This document shows positions 37,178 to 45,824 of a stretch of 64,000 nucleotides of DNA, in pieces. Made by a program: the position numbers and the translations under genes. Numbering within the stretch: position 1 is the first letter of the stretch; every line of letters begins with the position of its first letter. Source of the DNA: an uncultured Alphaproteobacteria bacterium. GTDB taxonomy: Bacteria > Pseudomonadota > Alphaproteobacteria > HIMB59 > GCA-002718135. A model generated the notes under the pieces. That model was given only the letters and a program-made list of their open reading frames with translations, did no database searches and was not told the origin of the DNA. Location: positions 1-64,000 of the forward strand of contig CACMQB010000002.1 of the NCBI GenBank assembly GCA_902615745.1. Reading direction: 5' to 3'.

Positions 37178-39322
37178 GTGTTTGACCTAACAAAATTACT
37201 TAAATCTATTCATCTATCAAGATTATCTTTTTATTTTTTAATTTTTTTAATCATATTAAGTTTTTCGATTACGTTCTACTTAATGCTTCCAAATAACGAC
37301 TTAGTAAAAGATCCTAGAAGACTACAATTTTTTTTATTGGCTGATGTTATTTTTGTTATTTTATTGATTTCAATAATTGTTAGGCAAATTGTCCTAATTT
37401 TAGTGAGAAGAAGAAAAAGTTATGATGAATCTCGATTATATATAAAATTTGTTAATTTATTTGCTGCAATGGCTTTGGGACCAGCCATTGGATTAGTTAT
37501 TATTACATCACTTTTTTTCAATTTAGAATTAAGAACTTGGTATGGGGATGCTGTAAGAGATGCGGTTGTTAATTCAAACATTGTAGCAAAAAATTACGAA
37601 AATGAGATTCAGGCCGAAATAGTTTCTGATACTCAGTTAATTATGAGAGAAATATTAAAAGTTTCTCAAAATAATGAAGTAAATATTCAATCAATAAGAT
37701 TAGCTTTAAGTGAGTTTATTAATTTGAGAACAATTTCAAGTATCTATATTTTTAATACTGAAGGGAATATCTACTTAAGCCTTAAAGATCCTAATAATGA
37801 AAATTTTTCTCTCCCTTCAAATGAAATATTTAAAGTTGTTAATCAAAACCGAGTTTACATTTTTCAATTAGATAAAAATTCTATCACTGCATATAAAAAA
37901 ATAAATTTTTTAAATAATGTTTACATGCAAGTTAATAGAAATTTGAATACAAATATTTGGGATCATATTAGTGCTACAAAAGAGGCATTTGAAATTTATA
38001 CTTTGAAAGAAGAGGAAAGCTCAGGAATTCAAATAACTTATTCAATGATATTTGTTCTTTTCTCAATTTGTTTTATATTAGTGGCAATTTTGATTGGGTT
38101 CAATCTAGCCAGTAATCTTAGTAAACCAATTACAAACTTAATCAAATCAGCAAATAAAATATCAGAGGGAAATTTTGATGCTAAAGTTAGTGAAACAGAT
38201 CAATTTCAAGAGATAAAAGTATTACTATCGTCTTATAATAAAATGATTTCTGAAATTGAGAATAAACAAAATGAGTTAATTTCAAAAAGTCAAGAAGATG
38301 AAGAAAAAAGAATTTTTATAGAAGCGATCTTAAGTCTTTTAACAATAGGCGTAATTTCTTTAGATAAAAATTTTAATATTTTGTTATTTAATAAAACTTT
38401 AACAAAACTATTTAAAAGCACTAAAACTTTTAAAATAAATGAGAATTTTTTATCCTATTTCCCTGAATGGAAAAAGATATTTGAGAATTTTGAATACTCA
38501 AATAAAGTATTATTAAATTTTCAATATGATTTTACATTAAATGATGACCAAAGAAACTTTAATATTAGAGTTATCAAAGAAATCAATGATAATAAAATTG
38601 AAGGATATGTTGTTGCTCTAGATGATGCTACATCTCTAATTTTAGCTGAAAAACATGCAGCTTGGTCTGATATAGCAAGAAAAATAGCCCATGAAGTTAA
38701 AAATCCACTCACCCCCATTAAACTTTCTGCTGAAAGAATTGAAAAGAAATTTTTAGATACAAAAACAAATAAGGAGGATATTTCACTTTTAACTAAAACA
38801 ATATCAAGGCAAGTAGATGATATTGGCAAGTTAGTTGATGAATTTTCATCTTTTGCAAGAATGCCTGAAGCAGAAATCAAACTTGATAACCTATCAAAAT
38901 GTTTAGAAGAGGCATATCTTCTATATTTCAATACAAGGAAGGATATAAAGCTTAATTTAATCAAACCTCAAAATGATATTTATTTTCACTTTGATACTCT
39001 TCAAATCTCAAGATGTTTTAATAACTTAATTAAAAATGCTATTGAAGCTGTAGAAAAAATTCCAAATCCTGCTGTTGAAGTATTAATGAGTACTGATGCT
39101 AAAAATATAAAAATTGAAATTAAAGATAATGGTGTAGGGATTGATGAAAAAATGTTGAGTAAAATATTTGAGCCTTATTTTACAACTAAAACAAAAGGAA
39201 CTGGTCTTGGATTATCTATAGTAAAAAGAATTATTGAAGATCATGGTGGTAAAATAAAAATTGAGAAAAACAAAAATATGGCTGGAACAACATCACTAAT
39301 TAATTTTGAATACAATGCATAA
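37178..39322 (+). CDS. ntrY: NtrY-type membrane sensor histidine kinase
   Basis: A 714-residue kinase beginning at GTG. It has four membrane helices: three near residues 15-110 and one before the HAMP domain (about 285-310). An extracytoplasmic sensor region lies between about 115 and 285. HAMP (LASNLSKPITNLIKSANKISEG) and PAS domains follow. The kinase core shows the phosphoacceptor histidine in RKIAHEVKNPLTP, the N box NNLIKNAIEAVE, DNGVGID and GTGLGLSIVKRIIEDHGG. All kinase motifs are intact. It is paired with ntrX by an 8-bp overlap. In alphaproteobacteria NtrYX links to nitrogen, redox and envelope control. ntrB and ntrC, usually upstream, are absent. Confidence 0.93.
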   Translation: MFDLTKLLKSIHLSRLSFYFLIFLIILSFSITFYLMLPNNDLVKDPRRLQFFLLADVIFVILLISIIVRQIVLILVRRRKSYDESRLYIKFVNLFAAMALGPAIGLVIITSLFFNLELRTWYGDAVRDAVVNSNIVAKNYENEIQAEIVSDTQLIMREILKVSQNNEVNIQSIRLALSEFINLRTISSIYIFNTEGNIYLSLKDPNNENFSLPSNEIFKVVNQNRVYIFQLDKNSITAYKKINFLNNVYMQVNRNLNTNIWDHISATKEAFEIYTLKEEESSGIQITYSMIFVLFSICFILVAILIGFNLASNLSKPITNLIKSANKISEGNFDAKVSETDQFQEIKVLLSSYNKMISEIENKQNELISKSQEDEEKRIFIEAILSLLTIGVISLDKNFNILLFNKTLTKLFKSTKTFKINENFLSYFPEWKKIFENFEYSNKVLLNFQYDFTLNDDQRNFNIRVIKEINDNKIEGYVVALDDATSLILAEKHAAWSDIARKIAHEVKNPLTPIKLSAERIEKKFLDTKTNKEDISLLTKTISRQVDDIGKLVDEFSSFARMPEAEIKLDNLSKCLEEAYLLYFNTRKDIKLNLIKPQNDIYFHFDTLQISRCFNNLIKNAIEAVEKIPNPAVEVLMSTDAKNIKIEIKDNGVGIDEKMLSKIFEPYFTTKTKGTGLGLSIVKRIIEDHGGKIKIEKNKNMAGTTSLINFEYNA

Positions 39323-40646
39323 AGTTTTAATTATAGATGATGAAAAGGATATTTGTTTTCTTATTTCAGAAATTTTAAAAGATGAAAATTATAACACTTC
39401 ATTTGCTCTTAATTCAGATGAAGCAATTAGTAAATTCAATGAAATTAAACCCGATTTAGTTATTTTAGATGTATGGTTATCTAACAGTAAATTAGACGGT
39501 ATTGAGATTTTAAAAGAGTTTAAGTCGATTGATAGCAATATCCCAATTATTATCATAAGCGGCCATGGAACTGTTGATCTTGCAGTAAAATCTATAAAAA
39601 ACGGTGCCTACGATTTTTTAGAAAAGCCATTTAATAGTGATAAATTAATTATTCTTACTAAGAGAGCAATAGAAAGTTCATCATTACTGAGTGAAAATAA
39701 AAACTTAAAAGATACCTTAATTAAAACTATACCATTAATAGGGAATTCAGAATTTATTAAAAAAATAAATAAACATTTAATTGAGCAGAGCTCAAGTAAT
39801 TCTAGATTATTAATTGAAGGACCATTTGGAACAGGAAAAAAACATTTTACAAATTTAATACATCAAAATTCACAATATAAAGATAAGCTACCTATATCAA
39901 TTGATTTTAAAAAACTAACAAACGAAGCATTGGAAAAGATGTTTGCAGAAAATAAAGATGCAATTAATGAAAATATATTTTATCGCTCAAACAATAATAC
40001 ATTAATATTGCTTAATATTGAAACTTTACCAAATATTTATCAAAAAAAACTCTTAAATTTTCTAGAAAATAAAAAATTTTTTGAAGATCTTGATATTAAA
40101 TTAAATTATAAAATTATTACAATTACTGAAAAAAATTTAGAAATAGAAATTGAAAAAGGTAATTTTATTAAAAGACTATTTGATAGAATTTCGACAGACT
40201 TTATCAAATTTAAACCTCTTTCTGATAGGAGAGATGATGTTCTTCCTGTTCTAGATTTTTATTTAAATGAAAAAAGTGGTGGAAATTTAAATTTTAAATT
40301 TTCTTCTAGAGCTTTAACTAAGTTGCAAATGTATGATTGGCCAGGAAATATCTCTCAACTAATTAACTACGTAGAGAAAAGTCTTATACTTAACCAAGAT
40401 CAAAATATAAAGGAACTAGAGGTTGATGATTTAGCCCTACAAATGGGGGATGAAACTGCGTCAAATTCTTCCAATAATTCATTGGATTTATCTCTTAAAG
40501 AAGCAAGATCTGAGTTTGAAAAAAATTATTTGATATCGCAAATTAAGAGATTTAATGGTAATATTACAAAAGTTTCTGAATTTACAGGAATGGAAAGAAC
40601 TGCTCTTTATAGAAAATTTAAATCACTAGATATTAAAGTAGAATAA
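39315..40646 (+). CDS. ntrX: NtrX-type response regulator with degenerate AAA+ domain
   Basis: 443 residues from ATG 39315; a TTG at 39306 is less likely. The receiver domain (1-120) has the acidic pair DDE, the phosphoacceptor Asp52 in ILDVWLS and a lysine in EKPF. The AAA+ region (about 140-370) keeps a Walker A, EGPFGTGKK. But the GAFTGA loop that contacts sigma-54 is missing, and the Walker B aspartate-glutamate is replaced by LILLNIE. The C-terminal Fis-type helix-turn-helix (about 400-443) ends AVSEFTGMERTALYRKF-like and looks functional. It probably works as a DNA-binding regulator without ATP-driven sigma-54 activation. Confidence 0.9.
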   Translation: MHKVLIIDDEKDICFLISEILKDENYNTSFALNSDEAISKFNEIKPDLVILDVWLSNSKLDGIEILKEFKSIDSNIPIIIISGHGTVDLAVKSIKNGAYDFLEKPFNSDKLIILTKRAIESSSLLSENKNLKDTLIKTIPLIGNSEFIKKINKHLIEQSSSNSRLLIEGPFGTGKKHFTNLIHQNSQYKDKLPISIDFKKLTNEALEKMFAENKDAINENIFYRSNNNTLILLNIETLPNIYQKKLLNFLENKKFFEDLDIKLNYKIITITEKNLEIEIEKGNFIKRLFDRISTDFIKFKPLSDRRDDVLPVLDFYLNEKSGGNLNFKFSSRALTKLQMYDWPGNISQLINYVEKSLILNQDQNIKELEVDDLALQMGDETASNSSNNSLDLSLKEARSEFEKNYLISQIKRFNGNITKVSEFTGMERTALYRKFKSLDIKVE

Positions 40647-40653
40647 CTAATCA

Positions 40654-42018
40654 ATGAAAACAATTATTTGTGGTGCTGGAGATGTTGGATATAGCATAGC
40701 TGATAAACTATCACGTGAAAATTTTGAAGTTACAGTTATTGACGAAGATGAAAATAGATTAAATAAAGTATCTGAAACGTTGGATGTGAAAACAATAAAT
40801 GGTATTCCTAGTATGCCATCAGTTTTAGAGAGTGCCGGCGCAAATGACTGTGAAATACTAATTGCAGTAACTAAGAGCGATGAAACTAATATGGTTACTT
40901 GTCAAATTGGTCATTCTTTATTTAAAATAAAAAAGAAAATTGCAAGAATAAGACAACAAGATTATTTAAAAAATGATTGGAAAAATTTATATAATGATGA
41001 AAATTTTCCAATAGATGCAATTATTTCTCCTGAACAAGAAGTAGCTAAAGGTATATTTAGAAGATTAATTTCTCCTGGCACAATAGACATGGTTGAATTA
41101 TCAGATAAAAAATTGAAATTAATTGGATTAAAATGTGAGGATAATTTTTTACATTCAGGCCTATCTGTAAGAGAATTGTCAGAAAAATTTCCTAACTATT
41201 TAGCTAATATAATGTTCATATTTAGAGGTGATAAAAAATTTACAGTAAATTCTTCAACTAAAATTGAAAAAAAAGATACCATATTTTTAGTTGTGGAAAC
41301 TGATAATTTGACAGACGTGTTATCTGAATTTGGCCATCAAGAATTACAGGCAAAAAAAGCTGTCATTATTGGTGGTGGAAATATAGGATTTTCACTTGCA
41401 CAATTAATTGAAAATTCTGAAACATATATAAAAACTGAACTAATAGAAGCTAATAAAGAACGCGCAGAATTTCTTGCGTCAAATTTAGAAAATATCACTG
41501 TAACATGTGGAGACGGTCTGGATAATCAAATACTTGAAGAGGTAAATATAGCAGATTCAGGCTACTGTATATCAATTACAGAAGATGACGAAGTTAATAT
41601 ACTATCATCCTTACTAGCTAAAAGAGCAGGAGCTGATACATCAATAACATTGATTAATAATAGTAATTATTCATCTTTGTTATCTAATATCGGTGTTGAT
41701 ATGACCATAGATCCAAAAATAATAACAATTTCTAAAATTTTAGAAAAGGTTAGAGGCGTAAAAATACGAAACGATTATTCTATAGGTGAAGGTTTTGGAG
41801 AAGTAATAGAGGCAGATATTCAATCAGAATCATTTCTTTGTAATAAAAATCTTAAAGAATTAGAATTACCAAAAGGTATACGTATTGGTTCTATTGTAAG
41901 GGATAAAAAAATTATAATCCCTAATAGCCAAACTGTTTTTAAAGAGAATGATGACGTTGTTTTTTTTGCTGAAACAAACTGCATAAAAAAACTAGAAAAA
42001 CTTTTATCAAAAGTTTAA
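40654..42018 (+). CDS. trkA: Trk potassium uptake regulatory protein TrkA
   Basis: Peripheral NAD-binding gating subunit of the Trk potassium transporter. The 454-residue protein has the double RCK layout. The first nucleotide-binding domain begins IICGAGDVGYSIADKL (residues 4-19), and a TrkA-C domain sits near 140-220. The second begins AVIIGGGNIGFSLAQLIE (about residue 236) and ends in a second TrkA-C domain. The membrane subunit trkH is not in the window. ntrY-ntrX-trkA is a conserved alphaproteobacterial order; hfq and hflX, often next, are missing here. Confidence 0.95.
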   Translation: MKTIICGAGDVGYSIADKLSRENFEVTVIDEDENRLNKVSETLDVKTINGIPSMPSVLESAGANDCEILIAVTKSDETNMVTCQIGHSLFKIKKKIARIRQQDYLKNDWKNLYNDENFPIDAIISPEQEVAKGIFRRLISPGTIDMVELSDKKLKLIGLKCEDNFLHSGLSVRELSEKFPNYLANIMFIFRGDKKFTVNSSTKIEKKDTIFLVVETDNLTDVLSEFGHQELQAKKAVIIGGGNIGFSLAQLIENSETYIKTELIEANKERAEFLASNLENITVTCGDGLDNQILEEVNIADSGYCISITEDDEVNILSSLLAKRAGADTSITLINNSNYSSLLSNIGVDMTIDPKIITISKILEKVRGVKIRNDYSIGEGFGEVIEADIQSESFLCNKNLKELELPKGIRIGSIVRDKKIIIPNSQTVFKENDDVVFFAETNCIKKLEKLLSKV

Positions 42019-42022
42019 CCTA

Positions 42023-42868
42023 ATGCCAAATTTTGCTTTTATAAATAATAAATTTGTAAATTTTAAATCAGCAAAAATTCATATAGAGGATAGAGGATTG
42101 CAATTTGCTGATAGTGTTTATGAAGTTATCGCAGTTTTGAACAATAATTTAATTGATTTAGATTTTCATCTTAAGAGATTAAAATATTCTCTTCGTGAAT
42201 TAGAAATTAAATTTACAATCAATAAAAAAAACTTAAATAATATTTTTCTCAATCTAATAAAGAAAAATAAAACAAGGAATGGTATAATTTATTTACAAAT
42301 TACAAGAGGTATTCAATTTAGAGAACACAAATATCAAAAAAATTTAATCCCAAGTTTGATTGTATACACAAGAAATAAAAGTTTTAATTTACCCGGAAAA
42401 AAATTTGTAGGAGTAAATACAATTACATACCAAGATCTTCGATGGAAAAGACGTGATATCAAAACAGTAAATTTACTTCCAAACATTATAGCGGCAAATA
42501 TGGCCAAAAAGAAAAATGCTTATGAGGCAATTTTAATACAAAATGGAAAAGTAACTGAGGGTACATCTTCTAATATTTGGATTATAAAAAGAAATAATTT
42601 AATAACTCATCCAGCTAATTCCGATATTTTAAAAGGTGTAACTAGAACATCTCTTTTAAAAATTATAAAAAAAACTAAACTTAAACTAATAGAAAAACAA
42701 TTTACTCAAAAGCAATTAATTAATGCTGATGAAGTTTTCTTAACAAGCTCTGGAAGTTTTATTACTCCTATTTTAAAAATTGATAATAAAAAAATTAATA
42801 ATGGTAAAATTGGCAATATCACATTGAAACTAGCAGAAATGTATACTGAAACATGTTTAAATGGATAA
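42023..42868 (+). CDS. D-amino acid aminotransferase, class IV (Dat-like)
   Basis: A 281-residue fold-type IV PLP aminotransferase. It starts FAFINNKFVNFKSAKIHIEDRGLQFADSVYEV, the usual Dat N-terminus. It has the Schiff-base lysine in IKTVNLLPNIIA near residue 152 and EGTSSNIWIIK near 190, with the phosphate-binding TRTSLL. These resemble D-alanine transaminase more than branched-chain aminotransferase IlvE. D-glutamate or D-alanine supply for peptidoglycan is a likely role. In several alphaproteobacteria a dat gene follows trkA. It overlaps the next gene by 8 bp. Confidence 0.87.
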   Translation: MPNFAFINNKFVNFKSAKIHIEDRGLQFADSVYEVIAVLNNNLIDLDFHLKRLKYSLRELEIKFTINKKNLNNIFLNLIKKNKTRNGIIYLQITRGIQFREHKYQKNLIPSLIVYTRNKSFNLPGKKFVGVNTITYQDLRWKRRDIKTVNLLPNIIAANMAKKKNAYEAILIQNGKVTEGTSSNIWIIKRNNLITHPANSDILKGVTRTSLLKIIKKTKLKLIEKQFTQKQLINADEVFLTSSGSFITPILKIDNKKINNGKIGNITLKLAEMYTETCLNG

Positions 42869-43664
42869 TATAAAGCAAGAGGACATAGAGGACATTTGTT
42901 TTAACGTAAGTCGAAATATTATCTTACCAAAATTTAAAAATTTATCAGACGATGACATTAATTATAAAAATGGATCTGATTTAGTAACAGCAGCTGATAT
43001 AGAGGCAGAAAAAGAATTAAAAAAAAATTTGATAAAAATTTTACCAACTTCAAATTTCATAGGCGAAGAGGAATATTCTAGAAATGAAAATATATTAAAT
43101 TTTTATAATGAAGATGCATATTGTTGGACTGTTGACCCAATAGATGGAACAACAAATTTTGCTAATGGTAGGGATAAATTTGCAATTATGATAGCCTTAA
43201 CATTTAAAGAAAAAATTTTGCGTTCTTGGATATATAAGCCACTAGAAAAAACTATGTGCTCGGCTATTGTAAATGAAGGTGCTTATATTAATAACAATAA
43301 AATTATTACAAAAGAGGTAAATATAATTGAAGAAACTATAGGGTCGATAAGTACAAAGTATTGGGAACCAGGATTTAAAGATAAGTTAAAAATATTTAAA
43401 AACATATTTAAAGAAGTTAACTCTTATAGATGCATTGGTTTTGAATATATAGATATAGGTATTGGCATTAGGAATTTTGCTATTTTATCAAAACTATCTC
43501 CCTGGGATCATATTCCAGGTATTCTTTTTGTCAGAGAAGCAGGTGGTGATGACATTGATTTTGATAAAAATAAATATGACTTTACAAAGAAAAATAAGAA
43601 TTTAATTGTAAGTAATTCAGAAGATTTGAATTTTAAAATTTTAGAAAAATTAGGAGAATATTAA
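42861..43664 (+). CDS. Inositol monophosphatase-family phosphatase
   Basis: A 267-residue Mg2+-dependent phosphatase of the IMPase superfamily. The three metal-binding motifs are visible: IGEEEYS (about residue 69), WTVDPIDGTTNFANG (about 89-103) and the C-terminal SPWDHIPGILFVREAGG (about 212). Members act on inositol phosphate, histidinol phosphate (HisN) or 3'-phosphoadenosine phosphates (CysQ). The motifs do not decide between these, and no histidine or sulphate genes are adjacent. It overlaps both neighbours by a few bases in a rightward run with the D-amino acid aminotransferase and a beta-hydroxyacid dehydrogenase. Confidence 0.88.
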   Translation: MDNIKQEDIEDICFNVSRNIILPKFKNLSDDDINYKNGSDLVTAADIEAEKELKKNLIKILPTSNFIGEEEYSRNENILNFYNEDAYCWTVDPIDGTTNFANGRDKFAIMIALTFKEKILRSWIYKPLEKTMCSAIVNEGAYINNNKIITKEVNIIEETIGSISTKYWEPGFKDKLKIFKNIFKEVNSYRCIGFEYIDIGIGIRNFAILSKLSPWDHIPGILFVREAGGDDIDFDKNKYDFTKKNKNLIVSNSEDLNFKILEKLGEY

Positions 43665-44536
43665 TGAGTATTAAAAATGTTTCTTTTATCGGCCTAGGAG
43701 TAATGGGTTATCCAATGGCAGGTCATCTTCAAAAAAATGGTTATAATGTAACTGTTTATAATAGAACGACTGCTAAAGCAGAAAAATGGGTAGAAGAATA
43801 TAATGGTAGCATGGCTAAAAGTCCTGGTGAAGCTTCTCAAAATTCAGAAATTGTTTTTATGTGTGTTGGACGTGATGAGGATATTATTGAAGTTATGGAA
43901 AGTGAAAGTGGAATTCTTTCAAAAGTAGCTGAAGGATCAATTATTGTTGACCACACAACAGCTTCCGCAGAGATAGCTAGAAATTACTATCAAAAACTTA
44001 AAGATAAAAAATTAAGTTTTCTTGATGCACCTGTATCCGGCGGTCAAGCAGGTGCAGAAAATGGTGTTCTCTCTATTATGATAGGTGGAGATGAAAAAGA
44101 TTATAATACTGTCAAACCAGTTCTCACATCTTATGGCAAAGCGGTTGAACTTATAGGTGCATCTGGATCAGGTCAAATAGCTAAAATGATAAATCAAATT
44201 TGTATTGCTGGATTAGTTCAAGGTTTATCTGAAGCAATGGCTTTTGGAAAAAAATCAAATGTAGATATGGAAAAAGTCCTTAGTGTAATATCTAAGGGTG
44301 CTGCTCAATCATGGCAAATGGAAAATAGATATAGAACAATGCTTGATGGCAAGTTTGATTATGGGTTTGCAGTAGATTGGATGCGTAAAGATTTATTAAT
44401 TTGTTTTAATGAAGCTGATAAAAATGGTGCAATTCTTCCTGTTACAAAAATAGTTGATAAATACTATGAAGAAGTTCAAAAAAATGGTGGCAATAGGTTT
44501 GATACATCATCCCTCATGACTCTTTTAGATAAATAA
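43664..44536 (+). CDS. Beta-hydroxyacid dehydrogenase (3-hydroxyisobutyrate dehydrogenase family)
   Basis: A 290-residue NAD(P)-dependent enzyme of the family that includes 3-hydroxyisobutyrate dehydrogenase, tartronate semialdehyde reductase (GarR/GlxR) and succinic semialdehyde reductases. It has the Rossmann FIGLGVMGYPMAGHL (residues 8-22), VDHTTASAEIA, the substrate loop DAPVSGGQAGAENG near residue 122, and the catalytic lysine in GQIAKMINQ near 171. Every signature residue is in place. The substrate is undetermined; GarR-like tartronate semialdehyde reduction or HIBADH are both possible. Its start overlaps the phosphatase stop by one base, and the EamA permease gene starts directly after its stop codon. 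Confidence 0.9.
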   Translation: MSIKNVSFIGLGVMGYPMAGHLQKNGYNVTVYNRTTAKAEKWVEEYNGSMAKSPGEASQNSEIVFMCVGRDEDIIEVMESESGILSKVAEGSIIVDHTTASAEIARNYYQKLKDKKLSFLDAPVSGGQAGAENGVLSIMIGGDEKDYNTVKPVLTSYGKAVELIGASGSGQIAKMINQICIAGLVQGLSEAMAFGKKSNVDMEKVLSVISKGAAQSWQMENRYRTMLDGKFDYGFAVDWMRKDLLICFNEADKNGAILPVTKIVDKYYEEVQKNGGNRFDTSSLMTLLDK

Positions 44537-45451
44537 ATGTCAAGAAACTTAATGTTAGCAGTAATATTGTTAACAGCCTCTTCTTTATTTTGGTCAGGAA
44601 ATTTTTTTTTTGGAAAAGTTGCTCATATAACTGATCTTTCGCCATTTAAATTAAGTTTTTTTAGATGGTCTTTAGCTTTGCTTTTATTATTACCCTTCAC
44701 TCTTAAAAGTATTTTGGAAAATTTAAATTATTACAAAGAAAACTTTTTACTGATGACTACATTAAGTATTTTAAGTGTTACAATATTTAACTCTTTTACA
44801 TATATTTCATTACAGACTACTTTAGTTTTAAATTCTACTATAATGGCATCTACTGCACCAGTAATTATGATCGGTTTTTCTTGGTTAATATTTCGAACTA
44901 AAATCTCAAAACTGCAATTAATTGGTATAATTTTATCTTTATTAGGTGCTTTAGCAATAATTTTAAAAGGAAATTTAAATAATTTATATACCCTAAATTT
45001 TACTATTGGAGATATATGGATGTTTGCAGCTGTAATATCTTGGTGTTTGTATTCAGTACTGTTAAAAAAAATGGATACATCAATTCCACAATTAGCAAGT
45101 TTAGAAGTAATGATTATTATTGGTTTATTTTTTATTATTCCATTTTATCTTTTTGAATCTTTTAATGGTACCTTTTTACTTTCATCTTCTTATGATTTTT
45201 TTATTATTATTTATGTTGCTATCTTTGCAAGTATTGCTGCTTATTTTGCTTGGAATAAAGGTGTATATTTAATTGGACCAAATAGAGCTGGTTTATTTTT
45301 GCACTTTATACCTGTCTTTGCTGCAATTTGGGCAATAACTTTTTTAAATGAAAGTTTTGCATTATTTCATATTTTTGGTGTTTTTTTTATAATTACAGGG
45401 ATTATATTATCTAATATAAGATTTAAAAATGAGCAAAATAATCAAAACTGA
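44537..45451 (+). CDS. EamA-family (DMT superfamily) transporter
   Basis: A 304-residue permease with about ten membrane helices in two EamA repeats. The N-terminal LFWSGNFFFGKVA and SPFKLSFFRWSLALLLLLP segments and the second repeat start IGDIWMFAAVISWCLYSVLLKK are typical RhaT/EamA features. It is distinct in sequence from the EamA gene at 10584. Likely substrates are amino acids or other small metabolites. It starts at the base after the dehydrogenase stop and its last 23 bp overlap msrB. Confidence 0.88.
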   Translation: MSRNLMLAVILLTASSLFWSGNFFFGKVAHITDLSPFKLSFFRWSLALLLLLPFTLKSILENLNYYKENFLLMTTLSILSVTIFNSFTYISLQTTLVLNSTIMASTAPVIMIGFSWLIFRTKISKLQLIGIILSLLGALAIILKGNLNNLYTLNFTIGDIWMFAAVISWCLYSVLLKKMDTSIPQLASLEVMIIIGLFFIIPFYLFESFNGTFLLSSSYDFFIIIYVAIFASIAAYFAWNKGVYLIGPNRAGLFLHFIPVFAAIWAITFLNESFALFHIFGVFFIITGIILSNIRFKNEQNNQN

Positions 45452-45824
45452 TCAGGAATGGAAATCACTTCTCACAGAAGATGAATATTACGTAACAAGA
45501 CAAAAGGGAACAGAACCTCCTTTCTCGGGTAAAAATTTTGAAATTATTAATGGTGGTATTTTTAAATGTAAATGCTGTGGTAATGAATTATTTAATAGTT
45601 CTACAAAATATGATTCTTATTGCGGATGGCCAAGTTTTTTTGAACAAATATCACCCGAAGCAATTAAAACAGAGACTGATCGATCTCATGGAATGGTGCG
45701 TATTGAAATTATGTGTGCCAAATGTGATGCCCATTTAGGTCATATTTTTGATGATGGTCCAGAGCCAACGGGTAAAAGATATTGTGTAAATTCTCTTTCT
45801 ATTAATTACGAAGAGTTTGAATAA
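45429..45824 (+). CDS. msrB: Peptide methionine-R-sulfoxide reductase MsrB
   Basis: Repairs oxidised methionine (R form) in proteins with thioredoxin. The 131-residue protein has both zinc pairs (CKCCGNELF, and CAKCDAHLGH), the YDSYCGWPSFF segment with a resolving-type cysteine, and the catalytic cysteine in RYCVNSLSI near the C-terminus (most family members have CINSASL). Size is normal. The start lies 23 bp inside the upstream permease gene, and the following MFS gene starts inside its end. Confidence 0.95.
   Translation: MSKIIKTDQEWKSLLTEDEYYVTRQKGTEPPFSGKNFEIINGGIFKCKCCGNELFNSSTKYDSYCGWPSFFEQISPEAIKTETDRSHGMVRIEIMCAKCDAHLGHIFDDGPEPTGKRYCVNSLSINYEEFE

Noticed and set aside
38521-38964. 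Antisense open frame (147 codons) opposite ntrY
   Set aside because: It lies wholly opposite the intact kinase core and has no start context or domain of its own.
45538-45738. Second plus-strand frame inside msrB
   Set aside because: It is an out-of-frame reading of the zinc-binding MsrB region with no independent support.
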